Positions 54,700-64,000 of a stretch of 64,000 nucleotides of DNA are shown piece by piece. The notes under the pieces are model-generated. The model did no database searches. It saw nothing but the letters and a program-made list of their open reading frames with translations, and was not told where the DNA came from. The DNA comes from Marsupella aquatica (lineage: Eukaryota; Marchantiophyta), in the NCBI GenBank assembly GCA_973895155.1, contig OZ316899.1, positions 7,316,001 through 7,380,000 of the forward strand. Direction: 5' to 3'. The position numbers and the translations under genes are program-made. Positions within the stretch are counted from its first letter, which is position 1; every line of letters starts with the position of its first letter.

Positions 54700-56568
54700 A
54701 TGCTACGGCCAGGTCGACCCGGACATTTCTACCAGTGGTCGACACCGAAGAGATTGAACATTCTAAAGCCGCATCATTGTAGAGCTCGCCGTAGAGGAGG
54801 CAGACCATTTACCAAAAATCAATTTGCTACTTCCAGAAATCCTATGGAGCAAGGGGCGGATCCAGCCGGAATGTCCACTTCTCGTGTTTCTAAGGGGCAT
54901 TCAACCTCAACATCACCTGCACCCACTCCGGTTAAAGCCCCTGTGAGACGATCAAAGAGAAAGGAGGTCCCCATTGCCATGAAAATTCTGAGGCCAGCTA
55001 TTCCGGACAGTGAAGCTGAGAAGGTTAAATTGAGGGAGTCTTTGCCTAGGATGGGCTGTGAGTCTCTGATGGAGCTACCCTGGAGTTATTTGAGCGAAGA
55101 TATGATCAGAGAGATCCGATCCAAGGAGTGTCCGGCTGAGTTTAAGGATACCTCTAGAGGCCGACCTGAGCGATGGACTCAGATGATGGTTGCAGGAGCT
55201 TTTGTATTGGAAGATGAAGGAGAAGGTCCAGTGGGGAGAGCTGTCATTCTAATCTTTCCTTACTTCAAAGGAGCCATCAACAGTAAGGACGGGTTCAATG
55301 TTTCTAAGTGTTTGGATCCTGATTTGAAACGAGTCTTCAGCTTCCTGCTACCCCTGCTATATCCTGAGAAGCCACAAAGAGTTACTGTTGGAGTTGGCTC
55401 TACCATTGTTGTTGCTTACAAGGGAGAAAGAAAAGTCAACTGGGCTAAGCTTATCTTTGATTTGATAAGGAAGTTGGTACAGAACCTGTCCAATAAGAGT
55501 CCTACTCCCCTCTCCTGCTACCTGGTACATCTATATAGCTTTGAAGGAGTTTTGTTCAGAGAGGAGAAGAAATTACTATTGGCCAAGTTCAACTTCATAA
55601 AGTATGAAGAGGCAGATCCAGATATCACCCAGGCCACCTCTGATGACAGTGAGGATGAGGAACCAGCAGAGATAAATCCTCGAAAGACCCGGTCTGCTGC
55701 CCGGAACCTCGACCCGACCTTCGTCGACCTGGCTGAATTTCCGGATGCACCCGACCATGCCTCCCTAGACACCCTAGCTGATTTCCAGATCATCTCAGAC
55801 ACATTCCAGAAGGTGAAGAGGAAGACCACTGTGATGAAGAAGGCCATCACTGACATTTCTCAGAAGTTAGGAGTGAAACCAGGGCAGATTCTTGAAAAGA
55901 TCTCCACCATGAGTGATGCCACAGATAAGAGGAAGTTGGAGAAGGAGAATGAGTTCCTCAAGAAGAAGGTATCTGAACTCAAACAACAGTTGGAAAGGAG
56001 TAAGAAGAAGAATGAGCTTGGGCATACTCTCCAACTCAGTATCACTCAATCTTTGGATCTGATTGAGCCTTTGACTGAGATAGCTTCTCCGGATCTTCTT
56101 AAGGCCCAAATTTATGATGAGTATTTGGCCAAGAACACTACACCCATCCTTTTCTCCAAGATTAACCATTTAGTGGTAGATGTGAGTGCCAAGGTGGATG
56201 ATGCACTTACGGGTCTCTCAAAGACCTGTGAAGCCTTAAGGGAGATGAGTGACTTGACTACAGAGGAGCTATTAGCTGATACTGAGATTCTTGCCTTTAC
56301 TACCAGATCTTTCTCTCCTAGTCCTCATGAAGAAGTCTATTCCACTGGCCCCTCATCACCCCTCAACCCTCCTGGTTTCCCCACTCCCAGTACACACTTC
56401 CACTCTCATTCTTACACTTATTCTCATGACCCAAGTGCCCATCAGGAGAACATGGATATTGACCCGTCCATCCCTTTTACCACTGGCCAGCAGGGAGTTT
56501 TCCTTCGACCAGAACCCCTTGCCATGGCTAACCCTGAGGAGGTTCCTTCCCAAAAGCTAGGACCATAA
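54700..56568 (+). CDS. Intact 622-codon ORF, element-type protein with coiled coil
   Basis: Open without interruption. The best start is probably the internal ATG at 54844 (MEQGADPAG), since the first 48 codons are Arg-rich and unlike the rest. Layout: Ser/Thr/Pro-rich N-terminus with RRSKRKEVP; a globular part (LPRMGCESLMELPWSYLSED through VNWAKLIFDLIRKLVQNLSN and CYLVHLYSFEGVLFREEKKL, about residues 110-300); an acidic stretch (DDSEDEEPAEI); a heptad-rich coiled coil (about residues 410-470, KRKLEKENEFLKKKVSELKQ); a Ser/Pro/His-rich tail. The globular-coil-Pro organisation recalls the proteins of elements C and D, but I cannot show homology. Intactness implies recent activity. Function unknown. 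Confidence 0.65.
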   Translation: MLRPGRPGHFYQWSTPKRLNILKPHHCRARRRGGRPFTKNQFATSRNPMEQGADPAGMSTSRVSKGHSTSTSPAPTPVKAPVRRSKRKEVPIAMKILRPAIPDSEAEKVKLRESLPRMGCESLMELPWSYLSEDMIREIRSKECPAEFKDTSRGRPERWTQMMVAGAFVLEDEGEGPVGRAVILIFPYFKGAINSKDGFNVSKCLDPDLKRVFSFLLPLLYPEKPQRVTVGVGSTIVVAYKGERKVNWAKLIFDLIRKLVQNLSNKSPTPLSCYLVHLYSFEGVLFREEKKLLLAKFNFIKYEEADPDITQATSDDSEDEEPAEINPRKTRSAARNLDPTFVDLAEFPDAPDHASLDTLADFQIISDTFQKVKRKTTVMKKAITDISQKLGVKPGQILEKISTMSDATDKRKLEKENEFLKKKVSELKQQLERSKKKNELGHTLQLSITQSLDLIEPLTEIASPDLLKAQIYDEYLAKNTTPILFSKINHLVVDVSAKVDDALTGLSKTCEALREMSDLTTEELLADTEILAFTTRSFSPSPHEEVYSTGPSSPLNPPGFPTPSTHFHSHSYTYSHDPSAHQENMDIDPSIPFTTGQQGVFLRPEPLAMANPEEVPSQKLGP

Positions 56569-57580
56569 TAGAGTTATATTTAGAGAGTTAGAGCCACATT
56601 AGTTTAGACTTAGAAATAGCTATATAGACTAGTATATGAGTAAGTAGACTCCAGTATTTTGTTGGTGTATCCATTGGAGACTCTACTCCATTTTTGACTA
56701 GGATAGTTCACTTTTATTTACATATTTCTTTAGACTTGGGTTTTGAAGAGGCATGTCTTTTCATAATCTCCACTTTTAGTACAAAAGGAGGAGAACCCAA
56801 AGTCAACCCCGGGAGAGAGAGATGCATTTGATTTCCCCATTTTGATTTTGGAGAAATCTATGTCTTTTCTTCCCTTCTTTTTACCATGGTTAAGTAAAGA
56901 GAAGTTTCAAGATTAGCAACCCTTTGAGTTGTTGTGCAATATTCAATGAATACTAGCGTGTGCCTATGATGATATTGGAGATCAGCAAGGTCTGTGACCA
57001 ATTCATATAGAAGAGTCACCAAAGAGAAATTGGAATTTACGTGAAACTCAAATAAGCAATCTTAAGGATAGTAGGAGAAGTAAACCAATTCGAGTATCCT
57101 AGTACCGTCTTAAGCAAGACCAGAAAAGTGTCCCGGGTTGATTTACATTGTTGTCTTCTAAATTCAAGAGATGGAGAAGAGTTGCTATGAGAAATCAAAA
57201 AGCATATACAATGTTGATTTCCGAATCTTAAATTAGGCCATAATCCTTATTGAAGGAGTGGTGATGGTCGGAATTCAATTTCCTTGCGCTTTGAAACCTC
57301 CTACCTACTCTCTCTAGTTTTTGATCTTTGTTAATTCTAGCATTTATTTCCGCACTGTGAATCCTGTGGATTACCCACTTGAGTTTGTGGTTAAACACTT
57401 ATGTTAAGGAGATCATTAGAAATCTCTCCAACCTAAGAATGTTGGTGTAAGCTTCTCAAATTGTGTTAATTCAGTCTTTTTGATCTTATCCACTCCTAAC
57501 GGGAACGAAATCGAGTTATTAAGGAGTAAATAGTCATTTATCTCTTTATCACCTTGCTACAATAGGGGGTTTAGGGGGGT
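56569..57580. other. AT-rich 3' flank of the 622-codon ORF
   Basis: No ORF. Probably the untranslated or non-coding part of the same element; its end is not recognisable. Confidence 0.4.
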
Positions 57581-58803
57581 TTATATGTCAAGGGTGGGCC
57601 AGTTAGGGAAAGTGGGTTGTTGATCCGTACAGAGGGACTGACGTGAGGCTGGAAGGAAGGCGCTGACTTGTGCTCTCTCTCGAGAGCTTGGAATCCTCCA
57701 CACTTGGATCAAGTGTGGTCTTTGCTTCCCAAGGGGGAAGGTTTTGATACGCATGAGACATCGCTTGCGAATGAACCCAATCTTGCTCACTCTCGACATT
57801 TCCACATTTGGGAAGGCTCGGGAGAATTTTTGAAGATTTTAGGGTAGTTTTGTGTGCAGGAGAAGGGCGTCGCGCTTTGTATACACACGGGCGGAGTGGG
57901 ATCGGAGGTGGTTAGCTCATTGGAGAACTTTTACCTCTGCTACGGGTGCTGGAAAAGGAGAGTTTTAACTGTTATACATTGGTGGATTATCTGTGTGAGT
58001 TGGTGTGATTCGGTTATGGGCTCGGATATAACCAAGAGTGGTGGAAAAGTGAGGAGTGAATGGGCCAAGAGAGGTTTTGAGGAGATAGATGTGTAAGCGG
58101 ACGGAAGGTAGAGGGGATAGAGAGGATCAATCTTCCTGTTTTGGCTGAGCAGGCGGATTGAAGTGGCCAAAATGGTCTCTTCCGGAGGGGCGGAGCCCGG
58201 GGATTCAAGGGAAGGCAATTGCCTACGAAGGGTGAGGGGAGGCCTATGAGCTGAACGGGGATCGTAAGTGGCTCGGACATAGTGGGGCGTCCTTGACAAT
58301 CGAGGCTTAGTCACGGACGGAGGGGAGACCTTTTGATGCCACCCACCGGCATTGATTATCTGGGCTGGAGCGGCGAGACAATTTTGGATGAATGAGTGGC
58401 AGCAAGAGGAGGGAGAATTGGGACGAGCTGTGAACTGTTTTAACGCTACTACCTGCAAAAATAAGGGTGGGCGGGCATACACATTGGTGACAAGGAGGAC
58501 TGACCTTGGTGCGCTTTGGAGGCGGGGATGGCTGGAGAGCCTGCGGGATTTGGCGCAATCGTCTGATCTTTAGGTGAGGATAAGAAGACCTTGACTCTTT
58601 TCTTCCTTATTGGATGCTACGGTTGTAGAGTCAACAAAGGCCTTAATAATTGACTATTATGGACCCTCGAGCCGGAGGAGCACGCGGGGGGGACGTCTGG
58701 CTGGTGGATGGGTTGATCGGAGAATGCAGGGGGAGATGGATGCTAGGATTGAGGCAAGGGGGTTGCCTGGTGAAGCTGTGGGGAGATCACTCGCGGGGGT
58801 GTT
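57581..58803. other. Possible 5' region of LINE 2
   Basis: G-rich, GC-richer than its left neighbour, without a supported ORF, ending at the ORF1 ATG. A LINE 5' UTR is the simplest reading. Confidence 0.45.
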
Positions 58804-60752
58804 ATGGCCAGTGGAGTTGCATTGGGGTTCTCTGCGCAAGATGCGCGCTCTGGGAGGAACGACCCAAATTTGGATGCGATAAATGTAGCCCGATCTCAGT
58901 TGTACTCTTTGGGTGGGAATGAGTGCCCAGCGAAGGGACCTGGACCAGTGCTGCTATCGGCGAGGGGAATGGAATTGCCTCGGACCCTGCTGGAGAAGGA
59001 TGGAGCTGAGGCGAATGATGGCGACTCGCTGCCCTGGGGGAGTGATGCACCTAGAAGAAGGGCGAATGCTATTAACCAGGATGCAACGGTGGGGAGTGAG
59101 GTGCCACAAGAAAATGTGGAGATGCAGGACGCGTCAGTGGAGGTTGAAGAATCGGAAGAGTGTATCAAGATCCTGCGAGAGATTGCAATCAGGTCCAAAG
59201 GCAATCTTGACAAGCGGGTCTTTGCAAAAGTGGAATGGAATCTACCGGAAGCAGCTTGAAATGTGAGGCAACTATATAATTGCGCTCTTATATGCTACTT
59301 CACGGGAAGAACGCCGCTCCTCACGGATTTTAGAGAATGGGTCGACGAAGTGATGACAAACCAGGAGGGATGGCCTGTACTTCAGGTTAAATTTGTAGGG
59401 AAGAACTTTTACATGATTGTTTTTGAGGATCCTAATCATAGAGATTTGACACTCAACTACGCACCATGGTTTATGGAGAGACAATTTATATACACGTTTC
59501 CATGGGATCCGTCCTTTGACGTTAAATGTGAGAACTTCTCTAAACTCCCTGTTTGGATCGAGATCCCATTTAGGGACCTCGCGCTAGAAGGTTGTAGAAG
59601 AAAGATCGCTTGCTCTTTAGGGACTCTATTGTACTACATACAGGGGAATGAATTCAGTTCTTATCCCCGCGATCGAGCTTGCATTCTTTGGGACACGGAT
59701 AGGGAAGTCCCTGCCAGTGTCAAGATCCCAATTCGTGATGACATTATAATATGGCAACCTGTGACGTTTATATCCCCTACCATTGCTTTCGATGCAACAA
59801 AAGAGGTCACCTGGCCCGAGAATGTAAAGAAATCTTAGAGACGGCTGGTGCTCTACGGACAGGAGCAAACCCGTCGGATGAGAAAGACAACGAGAGACAC
59901 TCTAAGGCTGATCAGGAGGAGGTGCTGAGAGCTAAAGAAAATGCTGAAGCACGTGCTTTTTTTCGGGGAGCCACGATGCCTCCCGTGCTGGAGATACCCT
60001 TTTCAGTGGAGGAGGATATTGCTCAGGTGGAGTTGCTAATAGTTAATCTAGAACCTGGGGTGCTGGCGGTGCGGAGCTTTGTTCCGCAACTGACGGTGAG
60101 CCCGGAATTGAGGGTGGAGAATTTTGCGTCGGGAGCCGGGGTGAGTAGGGTGGATTTGCTTTGGTCTCCTAGGCTGGTTGGCTGCATTGGGGACTCACAA
60201 GATTTAGTGGTGGCTAGGATTCCACTGTTGGCTGATGTTGTCCCGTCACTTGGGCGACGGACTACTGTGAGAAATTCAGCAGACAACGGAATAGATAGCC
60301 TTACTACTCCCAATTCGCGCGATGGAAATGATGAGACCTTCTCTTTTCACTAAGAATTGGATGTTGAGATGTCTGAATATGAAGCTTATATTTCACACAG
60401 TAAATTCAAAGCGAGGGCCCGCAAGCAAGAACTTCACACACCGCCTTCTGAAAAGATTGAGAAGGCCAAAGGAGAGGCCAAGAAGCAAAGATCAATTAGA
60501 TTCTCACATGGTGCTTTGTCTGATGTAGGCAGTGCGGAGGGTATTGCGCTGGACAAGAGACTACTACTCACCCTTCCTGGCAGGAGTGATAGTGATGCGC
60601 TGGTCCAGGGGAATGCTCCTTTTGGTGGTGGAGTGGTGAATCTAGCCTCCCCCATGCGTGTCTCTCCTGCAGGCTCTATAAATGGATATATGAGTGGACC
60701 TATGGGCCGGGATGTGACGGGGATGTCCCTAGGGGGACGTCATAGATTATGA
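58804..60752 (+). pseudogene. LINE 2 ORF1 (nucleic-acid-binding protein)
   Basis: ATG 58804. The frame 58804-59838 has one TGA (59257-59259) and holds a DUF4283-like fold (GKNFYMIVFEDPNHRDLTLN, YAPWFMERQFIYTFPWDPSF, KLPVWIEIPFRDLALEGC). A one-base shift near 59755 leads to the frame with the zinc knuckle CFRCNKRGHLAREC (CX2CX4HX4C). That frame runs to 60752 with a TAA at 60351-60353; its tail is Lys-rich, then Gly/Ser-rich. ORF1 proteins of this type bind the LINE RNA in the ribonucleoprotein. Confidence 0.8.
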
Positions 60753-60812
60753 GACGCAAGGAAGGGTGGTGGTTGTGCCAGGATTTAAATTTATATTTGG
60801 CATAGCAGGAGG

Positions 60813-61883
60813 ATGGATGGAAGGCTCAGAGTAGCATCTTGGAACATTTGTGGACTTTGCAAGCCCAACCGTAAGCATATTGTTAAGAATTGGGTAAGAT
60901 CTCTGAAGGTACCTCTAGGGATTCTGGCCCCACAAGAAGTTAAAACTGATCAATTTAGACTTGATATGGCTCTACGGGCTATTCTCCCTGCATATCAGCA
61001 CTTTTCTTCTGAGCTAGACGAGGGAAGGGGAGGAACGGCTCTTCTGGTACACCCAGAACTGAGGGTGGTGGGCTCGGGAACACTGGATATGGGAAGGGCA
61101 GTATGGGCGGTGGTAGAGAAGGGAACGGTGACATTCGGAATTGTGTGTATATATGCTCCCAATTCAGCTAGACTAAGGGCTCTACTATGGAATGATCTTA
61201 AGGTGATGCTGCCACACAACGACTGGGTGTTGTGTGGCGACTTCAATATGACAGAACGCAGAACGGACTCAACAGGTACATCGCCGCTGATCCGAGGTAG
61301 AGAGGCTGAGTTTTGGAGATTTTTGAGGATGAGATTCAATTTGACAGACGCGTGGGACATTAGGGGAGGTGCTGTAGGCCCGCGCTTCACGTGGAGGAGG
61401 AATCAAAATGGAGCGATGTCACAGTCTCGACTTGACAGGATTTACGTTAGTGAAAGGGGAGAATGGCTTCAAGAGGTGGAACTCTTACATGACGGGGGCT
61501 CTGCCCTCTCGGATCATGATCCAGTAATGCTGAATGTGCGGCTCTTTGGACTGACAGAGACGGTGGAGAGAGGCAAAGTGAGATTGTTCATGGCCAACCC
61601 GACGTTTCTGCGAAGAAGGGAGGACATTCTGCGGTTGGAAGCTGCTTGGAGGGTGGGACGGGGAGATTTTGTGGACCCGCGGCTGCGCTTTGCTAAGGGC
61701 AGCTGGAAAATGCGTCAAACACTAAAGGAGATACAAGCCCAACCAAGGACGACTGAGATGGAGATGGCTGCACAGCAAGCTCAGCAGCGTGTACTCAAGA
61801 TGGCCATTATAGAGCACCATTCAGAGGGAGACATTGCAGAGTTCATGGACGTGGAGGCCTCTGAGATGGAGATGGCTGCGTAG
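60813..61883 (+). CDS. LINE 2 apurinic-type endonuclease (ORF2 start)
   Basis: 356 codons from ATG 60813. EEP-fold endonuclease with all key motifs: VASWNICGL (Asn), LAPQEVKTDQ (Glu), IYAPNS, VLCGDFNMTE (Asp-Asn), RFTWRRNQNG, SRLDRIYVS and LSDHDPVML (Asp-His). The enzyme nicks target DNA to prime reverse transcription. It ends at a TAG inside a ~105-bp tandem duplication (unit ~61755-61861, repeated at ~61862-61970, sharing ATGGCCATTATAGAGCACCA). The duplication breaks the link to RT. Confidence 0.9.
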   Translation: MDGRLRVASWNICGLCKPNRKHIVKNWVRSLKVPLGILAPQEVKTDQFRLDMALRAILPAYQHFSSELDEGRGGTALLVHPELRVVGSGTLDMGRAVWAVVEKGTVTFGIVCIYAPNSARLRALLWNDLKVMLPHNDWVLCGDFNMTERRTDSTGTSPLIRGREAEFWRFLRMRFNLTDAWDIRGGAVGPRFTWRRNQNGAMSQSRLDRIYVSERGEWLQEVELLHDGGSALSDHDPVMLNVRLFGLTETVERGKVRLFMANPTFLRRREDILRLEAAWRVGRGDFVDPRLRFAKGSWKMRQTLKEIQAQPRTTEMEMAAQQAQQRVLKMAIIEHHSEGDIAEFMDVEASEMEMAA

Positions 61884-61907
61884 TGAGGTCAACTACATGT
61901 ACTTAAG

Positions 61908-62735
61908 ATGGCCATTATAGAGCACCATTCAGAGGGAGACATTGCAGAGTTCATGGACGCGGAGGACACTCTACATGCCTCTGAGCTGGAGGAAGCACAC
62001 AGAGGAAGACGGCTAGCTAGAATTAAGTGGCTAAGTGAAGGAGACAAATCAACAAAGTTTTTCTTTGCCACAGTGAAGGCTAAACGATCTTGTGAGTCTA
62101 TGCCTTCATTGAGTAGGGAGGACGGGAGTACAGTATCTGACCCTGGGGGAATCCTGAAGGAGGTGGAAAGGTTCTGCCAAACATTATACTCGCCTGAGTT
62201 GCAATTGGAGGCGGAGTTGGCAGAGGTACGTGTGGCCATGGACAGACTGCTTGGCAACACGCGGTTTGCGCTCTCGGGAGCGGAGATTTTGAGGATGGAG
62301 AGCCTCCCGTCATACCAGGAGGTGAAGGAGGTGCTGTGGCTCTTGCCTTGCGACAAAACACCAGGACCTGATGGCATGATGGCTGAGGTCTACAGAGCAT
62401 GCTGGGAGTTTCTCGGGCAAGATCTGGTGGATATGATACAGGAGTTTTGGCTTACATGTGCTCTGGACGCTGGCATCTGTGAAGGGATTGTGAAGTTCAT
62501 ACCCAAGAAACCTGACAAAAGATTCTTAAGGGACTGGCACCCCTTGACAATGTTAAATACAATTTACAAGCTCATTGCCAAGATCCTCGCTATTTGGCTC
62601 AAACCGATTCTACACATGATTATCAGCCCACAACAGACTGGATTTATACCTGGAAGACACATTCTTGAAAATATTTCCCTTGCCTGGCTTACCTGCAACT
62701 GGGTCCATAACAAAAGGAGAGAGACATTGTTCCTT
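61908..62735 (+). pseudogene. LINE 2 reverse transcriptase (N-terminal part)
   Basis: The frame after the duplication. Linker RLARIKWLSEGDKSTKFFFA, then DKTPGPDGMMAEVYRACWEF, IVKFIPKKPDKRFLRDWHPL, TMLNTIYKLIAKILA and QQTGFIPGRHILENISLAWL. These are the RT fingers, collinear with LINE 1. The catalytic palm is missing because element D starts at 62736. Confidence 0.88.
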
Positions 62736-64000
62736 TGTGATGCCTAGCCAGGAATCACTCGGCTAGTTTAAGTGGAATTGGGAAGTGTACCCTAGAAACA
62801 CCTTAGTATAGTTACAGAAATAAGAAAATATAAACAATTAAGGGTGACTATGGAACCCGAGCCGAGACTGGAAGTAAGGACGCCAGGGGAGAGAACACGA
62901 TTAGGGTTAGGGCACGATAAATGCCGGCGGCTAGGGGTCACCAACGGGAGAGAAATGCCAAGGAGGAGAGGGGTAAGGACCGCTCGCGAAGAGTTGTGGC
63001 TCATTTGCAGGCACAAACTGGGCAGACGACTACGGGCGGCCAACTACTATCAGTTGCTTAAGCAAGCACTCAGGGGGGGAGCAGATACCGACTATCAACT
63101 CGATAAGGGTATGAGCAACGTCAATCAAGCGGCACATTTTTGGGGATGCCTGTTCGAACGGGCAACTGAGTACATTGGGACTTACGAGGACGAAGAATCG
63201 GAGAGAGCAGCTCGAGAATGGCAGGAGCTTGCTCGATTGTGGGAGCTGCAGAAAGCTGCCTTCTTAGGAGGAGAACTCATCAAGGCCGAATTCTTGTGGA
63301 CTCCTACTACCAATCAACTCGACGACCTTCTGTTTTGCGAAGACAGAGTCGTCGGCATCCGCGAAGCCATCAAGCGCTACAACGACGTACACTGGGAGTT
63401 GAAGGGTAGCACGGAGGGGTGGACAAAGGCAACCGTGCTTGGAGAGACATCCACGGCAGCCGAGATGAAGAGGAAGGGAATTAACAACGACGAGGCCACC
63501 CCGGCAAAAAGAACGAGGTCGGCGGCACCAAAGAAACCAGCCGAACAGCAGAGCAGGAGGCAGAGAGAAGCCGAGGAGGAGGAGGTCGACCCCATCAACG
63601 CCATTCCAACGAGAGATGACACTTGGAAAGGCTGGGCGGCGATCCTCCCCGAGGAGGTCCAATTACACTTTGCAAGAGAGGAGGATGCATGCTTTACGGC
63701 TATGCAGACTCGGAAATATGAGGGCTTCATGGCCGGATCCGGCTTGGAAGCCTTCGTAAGGTTACCGTGGCTGAAGCCGGAGGTGCCGAATTCAGACTTA
63801 CTGGAATTCGTGGGATCATGGGAGTCCGAGACCAATTCCACAAGGGTGTATGGGAAGGAATTCTATCTCACTCCTCAGGTGATTGCCGAAGTATTTGGCT
63901 TGCCGATGGGCAATAAGACCAAGGTAGATACCAGGAAGACCTTGCCAGACACGGAGTTCAGGTCGTTTCTAGGGCCTTCAACAAAGAATGGTTTTTTCCG
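62736..64000 (+). mobile_element. Element 'D', 5' part (family related to C)
   Basis: Begins TGTGATGCC at 62736, inside LINE 2 RT. The start matches the TGTGAYGCC end of element C. The preceding TCCTT (62731-62735) would be the left target duplication. A protein-coding ORF follows after ~114 bp and is still open at the window edge. The right end lies outside the window. Confidence 0.6.
62850..64000 (+). CDS. Element D protein, N-terminal 383 codons (partial)
   Basis: ATG 62850; open for 1151 bases to the edge, with no stop. The N-terminus is basic (MPRRRGVRTAREELW). A helical domain comes next (VNQAAHFWGCLFERATEYIG, EWQELARLWELQKAAFLGGE, VGIREAIKRYNDVHWELKGS). It is similar in layout to the element C N-terminal domain: FW, then ER-xW/Y-xxxxRLxxxH, then an aromatic-Pro turn and (R/W)EA(I/L). 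A basic/acidic linker (PAKRTRSAAPKK) follows, then a domain with YEGFMAGSGLEAFVRLPWL, FVGSWESETNSTRVYGKEFY and LTPQVIAEVFGLPMGN. The last part parallels element C's FEHLASLPWN, EFV.NYDDA and LTEE.LKMI.GLPEGD and looks like the plant-transposon-type domain. Function unknown; uninterrupted, so probably young. Confidence 0.75.
   Translation, partial: MEPEPRLEVRTPGERTRLGLGHDKCRRLGVTNGREMPRRRGVRTAREELWLICRHKLGRRLRAANYYQLLKQALRGGADTDYQLDKGMSNVNQAAHFWGCLFERATEYIGTYEDEESERAAREWQELARLWELQKAAFLGGELIKAEFLWTPTTNQLDDLLFCEDRVVGIREAIKRYNDVHWELKGSTEGWTKATVLGETSTAAEMKRKGINNDEATPAKRTRSAAPKKPAEQQSRRQREAEEEEVDPINAIPTRDDTWKGWAAILPEEVQLHFAREEDACFTAMQTRKYEGFMAGSGLEAFVRLPWLKPEVPNSDLLEFVGSWESETNSTRVYGKEFYLTPQVIAEVFGLPMGNKTKVDTRKTLPDTEFRSFLGPSTKNGFF

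Larger units (their letters stand above)
58804..62735 (+). mobile_element. LINE 2 (plant L1-type), interrupted in RT by element D
   Basis: ORF1 (58804-60752), endonuclease (60813-61883) and the first part of RT (61908-62735), all plus strand. RT stops at codons for ETLFL, just before the position of the first catalytic Asp block that is present in LINE 1 (FLKLDFEKAF). There the terminus of element D begins. The remaining RT would be beyond the right edge. Confidence 0.88.

Noticed and set aside
53920-57610. LTR pair around the 622-codon ORF
   Set aside because: Only an 18-bp string is shared between 53928 and 57588; the flanking sequence does not align.

Overview
The window is eukaryotic and plant-like (streptophyte). 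Evidence: a plant-type CACTA (En/Spm) transposon with TNP2-type domains, plant Ty3/gypsy elements, plant L1-type LINEs whose ORF1 has a zinc knuckle, and spliced genes with GT-AG introns. A seed-free plant or charophyte seems likeliest because of the unusual element cargo, but nothing here fixes the species. Almost all of the window is transposable elements nested in one another; the only host-like genes are a small F-box-like family and one OB-fold-like ORF.

Layout. 1-13319 (minus): a Ty3/gypsy element, 'A', with the order gag - protease - C5 cytosine DNA methyltransferase - RT - RNase H - integrase - PHD finger. A 3990-bp transposon ('C', copy 1, 3760-7749) is inserted in its pol region. 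13320-15733: a LINE fragment. 15734-about 19015: gag, protease fragment and LTR of a related element 'B'. About 19040-21050 (minus): a decayed transposase-like gene with a Cys/His finger. 21300-23060: two tandem repeat arrays. 23052-28318 (plus): a broken gene series that includes a DNA N4/N6-methylase-like region and a Ulp1 (C48) protease. 29350-36813: F-box-like pseudogenes, AGC-rich sequence and an OB-fold-like ORF. 37333-53569 (plus): a second, old gypsy element, split by a complete 13945-bp CACTA element (38064-52008, target duplication CAC). That CACTA carries a SET domain and contains C copy 2 (40196-44217). 54700-56568: an intact 622-codon ORF with a coiled coil. 58804-62735: a LINE with ORF1, endonuclease and partial RT. 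62736-64000: the start of another element, 'D', related to C, with an ORF open to the window edge.

Three unrelated transposons here carry DNA- or chromatin-modifying domains: the gypsy element (C5 methyltransferase plus PHD), the CACTA (SET), and the 23-28 kb unit (N4/N6-methylase-like fold plus SUMO-type protease). This is the most interesting property of the window. Reading frames are broken mainly by C-to-T type nonsense changes (CAG to TAG, CGA to TGA). Where a second copy exists, it keeps the sense codon at the CAG sites compared.
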